Assembly: GCA_039519185.1 (NCBI GenBank)
Contig: CM076849.1
Coordinates: forward strand, 76,367,621-76,431,620
Length of the DNA stretch: 64,000 bases
Direction of reading: 5' to 3'
Origin: Astragalus membranaceus
Taxonomy: Eukaryota; Streptophyta; Magnoliopsida; Fabales; Fabaceae
The stretch's first letter is position 1. Each line of letters opens with the position of its first letter. A program made the translations under genes and the position numbers. This document shows, in pieces, positions 55,566 through 64,000 of the stretch. The notes under the pieces were generated by a model. It made no database searches and had not been told where the DNA came from. It worked only from the letters and a program-made list of their open reading frames with translations.

Positions 55566-55645
55566 GACAGAGTATTAATTAATACGCAAAATAGAAGTGA
55601 AACCAGCCACTCCAGCTGCTTTTTCTAACGCTACCCTTCAGAAAT
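55566..55645 (-). pseudogene. Partial duplicate of the TIR gene exon end
   Basis: 55596-55640 repeats the end of TIR exon 1 (AAACCAGCCACTCCAGCTGC, at 54550) almost exactly. The 27 bases just left of it (CTGACAGAGTATTAATTAAT) repeat intron sequence at 54382. The two pieces are about 140 bp apart in the gene but adjacent here, so the copy carries an internal deletion. Confidence 0.75.
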
Positions 55646-56059
55646 GCTTGGTTGTGAATTGTTTCAGAGCCGCCTGCTTCAAGAGGTGTGGCAAACACCT
55701 TATATATGGAATGAGAAATTATGGAATTCCTGCTCTTCCTGAGATAAAAATCTATTCGTTGAAATTAGACTGTCTCAGGGGAGACAACCGCATTAAATGA
55801 TCTCAACTCGTATGCTTCAATCACACCGTAATTCTACTTTTCCGTACACTAGTTAAGTTTTTGATTACGTACTATAAAGCATATGGCATGCAGTGTGAGA
55901 AGTATCCCCTTCAAATTTCTTGTTATACTAGTTGGTGCCGACCCTAGACGGTGCAACACATGGGCTTTAGTGGTAGAAGCAGGTTGAACTAAATTATCAT
56001 CCTGACACTCATCAATTCAGTGTTGTCCACACTCCCCTTATATTTCTTCTCTTTTTACC
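55646..56059. other. Unassigned spacer
   Basis: No gene recognised. Sequence from 55646 to 55800 has an open plus-strand frame (LVVNCFRAACFKRCGKHLIY) that I cannot match to a family. Confidence 0.3.
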
Positions 56060-56530
56060 AAGCCTAGAAGGTCATTGGTGAGATAAATAAATTACAGAGG
56101 AATTTCCTATGGGGAGGCGACGAAGACTTACACAAAATGGCTTGGGTAAACTGGAGTCTAGTTTGCCAATTGAGGAAGAAAGGAGGGTTGAGGATTAGGA
56201 ATAAAATAATTGGAAGCCTTCAACATCGCCCTAATAAGCAAATGGAGATGGGAGTTCTTAGAGGGCTGTAATGCACAGTGTTTCCGAATTCTTGCGCTCA
56301 AGTACGACAACCTGACTGATCTGAGCGAAGTTTGTCCATCCCCCAGCCACCTCAAAAACTCGTCCTTATGGTGGAGGGACTTCATACTTTTGGGAAATGA
56401 CTTTGCAAAGGACCCACCTAGTTTAAACCCGCATCAAAACTGCTTGGTGATGGTTCAAAAACAAAATTCTGGAATGATAATTGGTTCGATGTAACCTCCT
56501 TCAAGCAACCTTTCCCGTGTTTGTATGTTG
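56060..56530 (+). pseudogene. LINE (L1-type) C-terminal reverse transcriptase fragment
   Basis: The plus strand reads INKLQRNFLWGG, KMAWVNWSLVCQLRKKGGLR, FNIALISKWRWEFLEG and SSLWWRDFILLG, then FWNDNWFD after a frameshift. This is the region between the reverse transcriptase and the zf-RVT domain of plant L1 LINEs. The 5' part is absent, as usual for LINE insertions. A 3' untranslated stretch to about 56990, rich in TTTTCTCCGGGTCTTTCTC-like sequence, probably belongs to it. Confidence 0.8.
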
Positions 56531-56999
56531 TTGTAACAAATAAATCAGTATGTGTAAGTTCAGCGGGTCATTGGTCTAGTGATGCTTGGTCGTGGGACTA
56601 GGATCGACTGGAGATTAACAACACTGGATGAATGATGTGCCTTGGTGCCGAGGTGTTATACTTATGGGCATTTTTGTCAGAGGTGGTTTAGTATCATTCG
56701 GGATGAATATTTGGGATAGAAGAATGGAAACATGCCTCACTATCTGATGAATATTTGAGTTAGCTGTGGTGTATTAGCGGTGTACTTCATGTAAAAATTT
56801 CTATTTTGTTGTAACTACTGTCGGATTGAACTCATAACATAGTTTCGGGTACTCTTTTTTTTCTCCGGGTCTTTCTCTTTCTGGGTTTTGGCCCTTGGAG
56901 GTTTTAACGAGAACCCATTGTACTCGATCGAGTTGGAGTACTCCTTATACTCCGTGAATATGAGTCTATGATTATAAAAAAACAATTATTCGTTAAAAG

Positions 57000-57806
57000 A
57001 GTCGGTCATCTCATAAATTTAAGTTTATAGTAGTTTTGTTGTGTTTTTCTATAATTATTTTATTGTGAATTATTTTTTACATATAAAATTTGGTTATATT
57101 TTAAGTTTATTTTATTTGCTTTTCTATTTCTCTTTTGATTTGTTTTAGCGTATAAAACTAACATCTCATAAAAAATTCTTAATATTTATTTTTATCTAAC
57201 TTATTACCACTTTTGATAGTCTTATAATTTTCTTTTCATACAAAAAATCACTTTTTATATTTAGTCTCCTCTAAAAAAATAGGCTAGGTCGTTCACCGGC
57301 TACAAAATCATAATTGGATCACTAGTACTCAACATAAAAACAACCCAAACCCAAGCTTTGGATACCATCAACAGTGAAAAAGATGGAAATAAGGCAAAAG
57401 ATGAGTTGCCTAGAACAAATATAAAAATTCATTTAAAAAATCCTATAACAAAGTAACATTCAAAGTTCGAAACTACCTTGTATGCAGGGATTCGCCCTCA
57501 AAGCATGTCTTTAAAATATTCAAGGAGTAGAGAACGTGATCTTGTTTCAAAATTACTATAGTAGAAAAATGCCATACAAATATTTAAATCCAAAGAGAAG
57601 TGCCAAAACCCTCTAAAGGCACCGTAAGAAATAAACAATGCAAGCAAAAAAAATTGGTATTTCAAAGTTGACGGCAACGAAAAGGAAATTTTGAAAACCC
57701 CCCCTCCTCAGGTGGTCAGTGAAAATTTACGGAAATGCATTCTCCCCTTCTGAATGCACTGTGTTCGAAAAATCAAAAAGCTCATGGACCTTCACATGAT
57801 TTACAG
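57000..57806. other. Unassigned AT-rich stretch
   Basis: I see no gene, repeat or terminal motif here, apart from the 8-bp target site ATTTACAG at its right edge. Confidence 0.4.
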
Positions 57807-58768
57807 TAGGGCTGGACAAAATATTTTGCCCGACCGAAACCTGAACAAACCGAAACAGATTATTGTTCATGGGCTGATTAATACGGATTGGCGGATTATT
57901 GGTTTATTGACTCGGTTTCAAGTGGATTAAAATGGACGGTTGTGATTTGCATTTAAACAACTCACGTGTAACCGAAACCGGCCGTGAGTAGCTATTATTG
58001 AACTGAGCCCACAATGACAAGGCCCAAAAAATCAGGGTTAATAGTCTTGTAAGCTCATTTGCACAACCTAGCCGTCACCAACTCTTTCCACAATTCTCCC
58101 TCTTTACAACAATTCTCCCTCTTTTTCTCTATGCCAAAACCTGATCATCCAAGTCTCTCCATAAAATCTTTCTCCAAGCCAAAACATTTTCTTCACCTCC
58201 TCATGCTTGGCGGCTGAACCATCAACAAGAGTCATTTAGCCTTTTTAGACCACATCAGAACTCAGTTTCTCTTTACTGCTCCTTTAGCTTCAAGAGCACC
58301 ATTCATATAACCTATGCACTAGATCTACAAATACCGAAGAGGCATCACCCGATTTTTAAAGAATAGCGCCAAAGGTGCAACTTTTGCCTCCATAAAGAAA
58401 AAGAGGTGGTGTTGTTGCTCCAGATTTGGATCTATCAGCATCTATTTGTGCTTATCTGTATTGTTTGGTGATTTTAGTTTCTTTGAAGTTGATAATTTAT
58501 TTCGTTTTTCTGGGCTGTTATTGAGTTTGTAATATTATAATTTTTAAGTTGTTTCAGTGTGAATTTTTCTGGGTTTGCATGTAATTTTTTTGTTTATTAC
58601 AGACCCGCCTAAATCCGACCGTTCACCCGCAAAAACCGTAAAACCCACCTCTGTTGAAACCGAGACCTCAAATGGTCGAAGGTGGATGACATTTTACCCT
58701 CTTCGGTTTTGGTTGGATTGAGTGTTTTGAACCCGAATCCGGCTTAACCGACCGTTTGTCCAGCCCTA
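57807..58768. mobile_element. Non-autonomous hAT-like element with 8-bp target duplication
   Basis: The ends are TAGGGCTGGACAAA and, reversed, TAGGGCTGGACAAACGGTCG. The target duplication is ATTTACAG (57799-57806 and 58769-58776). Just inside both ends lie CCGAAACC/GGTTTCGG-type words that form further inverted matches. The 962 bp contain no transposase frame. An 8-bp duplication and short inverted ends fit the hAT superfamily. Confidence 0.88.
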
Positions 58769-58998
58769 ATTTACAGTTTACCGAGACATTTATTCTAACC
58801 CACTAAGCACGTTTTATTGTCGGGATAAGATATAGACATGATATATGAAGCAAGAAATAGATTTGATAAGATAGAAATAGAATAAACAATATCATATCAT
58901 GTGTTTGATGTGCAACAACCTATAAGATATAGAATAATATATACTATTTTTTCCTTAGGTATAAAGATAATATATGTTATTCTATAATATATTTTAGA

Positions 58999-59242
58999 GG
59001 CGAAATAGCACTTTTGTTCCTTTATATTTGTTGTAGGTTTCATTTTGGTTCTTTATCTTTTTTTGGTTCTCTCTAGTTAAAATCTCATCTTCTATTTTCG
59101 TTTCATTTTGGACTGAAAATACCATTGAGGGACCAAAATGAAACAGAAATGAAAGATGAATGACCAAAATGGGACAAAAAAAAGATAAAAGACTAAAACA
59201 AAACTTAGAGCAAAGATAATGGACCAAAAGTGATATTTAGCC
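58999..59242. mobile_element. Mutator-like MITE related to the element at 38643
   Basis: The ends are GGCGAAATAGCACTTTTGTT and, reversed, GGCTAAATATCACTTTTGGT, with target duplication TATTTTAGA (58990-58998 and 59243-59251). It is 244 bp, essentially two inverted arms (TTTCATTTTGGTTCTTTATC and inverse). The end sequence matches the 2.6-kb element at 38643-41250. Confidence 0.92.
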
Positions 59243-59258
59243 TATTTTAGATAAGCAA

Positions 59259-59262
<4 letters not shown>

Positions 59263-59311
<49 letters not shown>
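59263..59311. repeat. TA microsatellite
   Basis: About 24 TA units without interruption. Confidence 0.9.
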
Positions 59312-59314
<3 letters not shown>

Positions 59315-59497
59315 GTTGGTGACGAAACTACCCTTATGATAAATATATTTTCTTTGTTAAAAAATTGAAATAAATTTCTATTTTTTATTTTTTAATTTCA
59401 ATATATTTTTAGATCTTAAATGATACAAAATGACAAAATTACTCTTATCATAAAACACAACATAATTTTAATTTTTAATTTAACATCGATTTTTATA

Positions 59498-59501
<4 letters not shown>

Positions 59502-59565
<64 letters not shown>
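59502..59565. repeat. TA microsatellite
   Basis: About 32 TA units; the small LTR at 59566 sits at its right edge and TA units resume at 59925. Confidence 0.9.
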
Positions 59566-59567
<2 letters not shown>

Positions 59568-59924
59568 ATCTGTACCTTGGTCGCCCAAGGTTTAGAACGG
59601 GTTGATGTAGATCGCTTTGGTGGGACGATGAGGTCGCGAGCAGAACCGGCAGGTGTACCTGCAAAGACACTCCGAAGCCCAAGTCAGGGGAAATAGTCAA
59701 AGCAGGGAATATGAGATGGGATAGAATGTGTGTACCTTTTTGCGAGGGGTTGACGTCTATTTATAGAGTTCGGCGGCGCTTCCTAGCTGTTGGATCATGC
59801 GGCTCGATCTCAGCCGTCGGGGCGCCCTGAGTTCATTCTTGGCGCGCCCTTAGTTCTCTTCTATAGTGCCCTGATTGGGTTTGGGCCTATCGCAAGGATT
59901 GGGCCCTCGGCACAATCCAGAACA
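59566..59924 (-). mobile_element. Small solo LTR inserted in a TA microsatellite
   Basis: On the minus strand it starts TGTTCTGGATTGTGCCGAGG and ends GGTACAGATCA, 359 bp. It carries a TATA box (CTATAAATAG, near 59760) and a CGGAGTGTCTTTGCAGGTAC motif seen in plant gypsy LTRs. Flanks are TATAT on both sides, which fits a 5-bp duplication but is uninformative within TA repeats. No internal region is present. Confidence 0.65.
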
Positions 59925-59941
59925 TATATATATATATATAT

Positions 59942-60298
59942 TATTAGATTTCTTTTTGTTATCTTTTAAAAAATATTTTTGAAGAATAAATGAATAAATT
60001 ATTTTCTCATTCTATCATACTGATTTCTAACCCAGCTCAAATTCCGGATAAGATTTTAACTAGAGAGACATGATATGATAAGTTACAGTATTAAGTTATC
60101 ATATTATATTGGCTCAACAAATGTTGGACTGACACAAGATATAATAGATTTATCATATCATGTCTCCTTATCCTGACCATCAAACGGGGCTAAGAGTTTC
60201 GAGATATGATTCGTTAATACCAAAGTTTTGCCATTAAATTAAATGAACATAGTGTTGTGGCTGTTTCATTTTATTTGCTATTGAAGCTGGTGGCAAAT
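59942..60298. other. Non-coding spacer
   Basis: AT-rich sequence without a gene or clear repeat boundary. Confidence 0.4.
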
Positions 60299-61036
60299 TG
60301 TTAGCCTGCATTTTCGACAGGCTAAAATTAAATGCAGTCAACAAGGTTTGACTTGATAGATTCAAGAAGAATGATCACTATTTCGACAACGAGAAGCTGT
60401 ATACAGGGAGAATCAGCGTAATTTGTAACTTAGCGAAAAATTGGAAAGCTAAAGCCAACGGTTCGACAGGAAGGTCCAGATAACAGGTCAAGTCAAAGAG
60501 CAGTGTCGAAAGGGACAACAGCGGTATGGTCGAAAGATGGAGCAGTTACCTAGTCTAAGTATCTAAGCAGTTGTCTCATTTTTGAAACCGCTGTGCGGTT
60601 ATTTATTTTTGCCCTTATAAATAGAAGTTCTTTACGTAGAACAGAGGTCGCAATTTCATTTCTACATAAACTTCCAAAAAACTCTTACTTCCGCATTCAG
60701 AGAAAACAAAGTCACAGGAATCAATGTATGAATCTGCGTACCAATCCTTTTAATTCTATGCAATGTCATTTACATTCCTTTAAGATTTCTGCACATTTAC
60801 TTGCATTTAATCTTCTTTTTTCACTTGTTTAAGTTTCTGCAATCACTTCTTCCTTTTCGCATTTCTCTCAAATTCCTCTCCTTCCACGGTTATCACCACC
60901 ATTGTTAAACAACCGTAAGAACAATAATAACCTTCGATAAAAGACTTTAACACAAGTGTTCTGAGATGTTTCTAGTTGATCTCGCGAGCAACACATGTGT
61001 GTAACTAGCGGTGTTTACCAAAAACCACGGTAAACA
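60299..61036 (+). repeat. 5' LTR of a gypsy retrotransposon
   Basis: The block starts TGTTAGCCTGCATTTTCGAC and ends CACGGTAAACA. It has a TATA box (TTATAAATAG, about 60615-60624) followed by a leader-like stretch, and is directly followed by a primer-site-like motif. At 738 bp it is a typical LTR length. Its partner LTR is outside the window. Confidence 0.7.
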
Positions 61037-61298
61037 AATTGACACGCCCAGTGGGACATTTGTCCTAAAATTTTAAAGTTTTTAATAAGAAATTCAGGGT
61101 TTGTTATAAAACCAGTAGTTTGTACTTTGTATGCATTTAAGAAGTGGTAAGAGTATTGCAGAAATGCCTCGCTTTAATATGAATAACGCTTCTGCATCAA
61201 ATGCGCAATGCCAAGCGTCAGTTAGTGATACCAACGCTGCAAATATTCCAGGAGTAACCGCTCCTGTATCTTCTCCAAGCATAGCGGGGATAACCGCT
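61037..61298 (+). pseudogene. Primer binding site and start of gag of the gypsy element, cut by the next LTR
   Basis: TTGACACGCCCAGTGGGAC (61039-61057) sits where a primer binding site is expected; I do not assign the tRNA. The frame from 61131 reads MHLRSGKSIAEMPRFNM and continues to 61298, where an unrelated LTR starts. It is the N-terminal tail of a gag-like protein and too short for a domain. Confidence 0.55.
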
Positions 61299-63752
61299 TG
61301 TCATACCCTAATTTTGTCCGTTAGATTAATGTGATTTGTTTTTCTAAAATAATAATCATCTTGTAGACATTTGATCGGTTTCTTGTTTCATTTTCAAAAA
61401 ATCCCAAAAACGTGTTCCATGGTGCACACGTATTATTTTTAGTCGCGTACACGCGTTAGTCTTAATGTTTTTGCATTGTTGCGTGCACATGTTATTTCTA
61501 ACCACATACGCGTGTCATTCCTAATCGTGTGCGTGTTGTTATTCTCTTTGCGCGCGTGTGTTCGCATCTCGTCGCGTAACTCTGTTTATCGTCATTGTTA
61601 TTAGTTTAATTTATTACCATTGTTATAAAAAAGCTAATAAAAATCAGATGTGGAATAAATGTTTTCTTATTATTATTATGATTAATCTTTGTTACAAAAA
61701 AGGGGTACAACCAAAAGAAGTCAACTTTGTTACACATCTGGACAAAAAATAAAATACAAAAAAAGTACAAAAATTAAAAGTAAAATAAAAATAAAACTGG
61801 CAGCAGCATTTGAGGAGTGGAGCCAAGTGTCCCTTCTTCTTGCTCCCTTGTTTTTTTCCAAAATCAGCAGCAACCAAGCAGCTTTGGGCAGCACCTCCTT
61901 TGCTGCCTTGTCTCCCACAACTCTGCTCCAATACCTTCTCTGCAAAAGCATAACAACAATTTTTTGTCTCATTAATTTGCCACCTCTATAAAAGCCAACA
62001 AACAGAAATCATAAAGAAAAAAGGGGGACGGATACACAGAGTAACAAAAAACACTCGATAAAGTTTTGTGAAGAAGAAAAGTAAGTTATTTGAGGGAGAG
62101 ATGTGATTATGAATGAAAGGGTTGTGAGGAGAAATGAATGTGAGCCATGCTTCGGTCCCTCCCTCTCTCACCACCATCAAAATCCCAAACAGCCACCACC
62201 AACAATCACCACCGCGGCTACAACCCAAACCGTAAAGACACCCTGTAGCCACCAAACCGAACAACCACTCGACCACCATACCAAAAACTCAAACCGCCCA
62301 AAAAGCCACTATGGATACCATCTCCGCCACTCGCCGCCGCCAACAACCTCACCCAACCACCGCGAGCCTCTCCGGCGAACACCACCGTCCTTTCGCATCC
62401 TCCGTTCCCTCTGTCTTCGCGTCTCTGTCCAACACCGCCGTCCTCTCGCGCGAACACCACAGTCGCCGCCGTTGCGGTGGAGCCCTTCCCGTCTCTATCG
62501 CAGCACTCCGGCGTAGTCATCGTCCCTCCCTTTTATCTCACGTCGTGGCACCCTCCACAAGCTCCCCACCGTCGTTTAACCACCACCGGCGCCTCCACGG
62601 TACCACCCGCGGTCGTCCCCTCCGGCATTCCCTCCCTCTCAGTCACGCTCTCTTCCTCTCTCTCTCTTGGCTTTTCGTTCATCTCTCTCCTTCCCTCGTT
62701 TTCTCACTCTCCGGAACAGCCGTTTCTCTCTCCTCAAACTCTCTCTGCGGTGCGGCGCTGGAGATTGAGAGAGTGAGATTAGGGTTCCAGCCACACTTTT
62801 ATTTCCTTTATATACCCCCTTTGTTTTTTAATAATCTGTTTTTTTTTTTAATTGTTTCTTTCAGATTACTAATGCAACCATACTTTTACTTCATACACCC
62901 CATTCCAAGCCTTTTTGTTGCGTAGGCCAGCACACAAAAAAAAACGAGTTGGGCTCTGCTTTACGCACCCCCTTTTAAAATACGACACCCTGCTGCTAAC
63001 TGCACCCCCCTTTTTCTAACAGCATCCCCTGTTTCTCTTTTTAAAAAAAAAATTTCTTTTCCCTAAATAAATATTTTCTTTCAAAAACCTATTTTTTCCC
63101 AAATAACGAATAAATGTTTTCCTAAACATAGACATGGTTCGTTACTAATGGTCACTCTGAGCTCAGCTCGTTTGACCGTTAATAACAGCTTTAGTTTTCA
63201 AACGAGCTATGAGCGATGACCACTCTGAGTTTCACTTGTTTGGTCATCACGAATACCTCTCCTTATTTCAAAAATAAATAATTAAAAAACACCAACACAC
63301 AAACTTTTTTCTATAAAGAACTACGTGTGATTTGATTCTCTACCAGGAGATACGTAGGAGCGGAGGGCGGCCGACCTCTGTCAATTGCATTAATAAAAAA
63401 CCTTTTTTTTTCTTTTAATCCTTTTCTCTTCTATTTCTCAAAAAATACAAAAAAAAACAACTAACCGTTTATCGAGTTTTATTTATTTATTATTATTAGG
63501 GTAAAAACATTATTTTTGAATTAATAAACGCTTACACATTTAGTTAAAAGGTAGCCTTCCTTAGGAAGGATGTCGTAGGGTGCTAATACCTTCCCTACGC
63601 ATAAACGACTCCCGAGCCTAAATCTGGTCCGCAAGACCCCTTTTATCCGCTCAATAGGGATTTTCCAATGTTTGCCCTTAAACTAAAAGTTGGTGGCGGC
63701 TTCATTTCAAGAACTTCGAAGAATCCCTCCTCCGGATTTTTCGGTCGCTACA
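61299..63752 (+). repeat. LTR of an Ogre/Tat-like gypsy retrotransposon
   Basis: The block starts TGTCATACCCTAATTTTGTC and ends GTCGCTACA. Right after it a primer site TGGCGACTTCACTGGGGAC (63755-63773) resembles the tRNA-Arg-type site of Ogre/Tat elements, with two changes. The 3' part holds GGTGCTAATACCTTCCCTAC and GTTGGTGGCGG, which I associate with legume Ogre LTRs. C-rich open frames at 62100-62925 lie inside it and are not genes. A TATA-like TTTATATACC near 62806 may be its promoter. Confidence 0.75.
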
Positions 63753-64000
63753 GCTGGCGACTTCACTGGGGACTAATTAAGAGAGTCAAGCCTAACTAAC
63801 TAAATGTGTAAGTATTTGTTAATTTTATATTTTTGTTTTTGCCCTTATGCTTATTTTATTTATTGATTAGCATTTCTTTATATTATTGAACCTTAGGGTA
63901 GACGATTTTTTTGTTGTTATTATTGTTGTATATTTTGTCTAGCATGTGTAGTGTAGGTATTCTGCCCATATCACACACGTCACATACACATGTTTATGCA
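63753..64000 (+). other. Primer site and 5' untranslated internal region of the Ogre/Tat-like element
   Basis: The primer site lies at 63755-63773. The remaining bases form an AT-rich leader with no open frame, as expected before gag in these elements. The element continues beyond the window. Confidence 0.6.

Noticed and set aside
62103..62925. Long overlapping open frames on both strands (up to 204 residues)
   Set aside because: They lie inside an LTR and are Ser/Pro/His/Arg-rich products of a C-rich leader; no domain is visible.
1..64000. CRISPR arrays, bacterial operons, riboswitches or ribosome binding sites
   Set aside because: Nothing with spacer-like regularity or bacterial gene organisation is present; introns and plant transposons show the DNA is eukaryotic.

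Overview
This window looks like intergenic, transposon-dense DNA from a eudicot plant, most likely a legume. The evidence is the mix of families: several CACTA (En/Spm) elements with distinct subterminal repeats, Ty3/gypsy and Ty1/copia remnants, Ogre/Tat-like LTR sequence with a tRNA-Arg-type primer site, an L1-type LINE fragment, Mutator-like and hAT non-autonomous elements, and a TIR-domain immune gene. The legume call is inference. Apart from one short TIR gene (54159-55068), every coding signal is either transposon-derived or a fragment of a plant gene. No stretch reads as an ordinary complete housekeeping gene.

Layout. 1-5205: right-hand part of a CACTA element with a decayed TNPD-type transposase on the minus strand. 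5206-6639: no genes, a 65-bp tandem duplication. 6640-31776: a nested cluster whose outermost ends look like two ends of one CACTA family. Inside it are (a) a candidate CACTA element 7825-24521 that carries an ABCC-transporter fragment split by a large non-autonomous LTR element (9357-about 17211), and a broken chromovirus (about 17480-22449); (b) a well-delimited Pack-CACTA, 24764-30009, with 3-bp target duplication AGT, carrying exon runs from five unrelated plant genes (TRAP-beta, ITPK, Nudix hydrolase, CIPK, CDPK-related kinase), all in one orientation with splice sites kept; (c) further CACTA ends near 31309 and 31776.

31777-42096: a Mutator-type MITE (9-bp TSD), a 2.4-kb solo LTR (5-bp TSD), a coatomer beta-prime WD40 pseudogene, a tRNA-derived SINE-like sequence, a 2.6-kb Mutator-like element with a CACTA element nested inside it, and another MITE. 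42097-50731: a complete CACTA element (TSD AAT) with two minus-strand genes, a decayed TNPD and a multi-exon TNPA-like protein fused to a Ulp1/C48 cysteine protease domain. 50732-53260: a degenerate copia reverse transcriptase cut by a 1.3-kb CACTA element (TSD CTA).

53261-61036: the TIR-only gene with a partial duplicate of its exon end, a LINE 3' fragment, a 962-bp hAT-like element (8-bp TSD), a 244-bp MITE related to the 2.6-kb Mutator-like element, a small solo LTR in a TA microsatellite, and a 738-bp gypsy LTR. 61037-64000: primer site and start of gag for that gypsy element, interrupted by an Ogre/Tat-like LTR (61299-63752) whose internal part runs off the window.

The strongest candidate for something new is the Pack-CACTA at 24764-30009. 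It could produce a chimeric spliced transcript, and its insertion split a short reading frame that is continuous again when the element is removed in silico. Boundaries below were read by eye from terminal motifs and target duplications. Family names rest on recognised protein motifs, not database searches.
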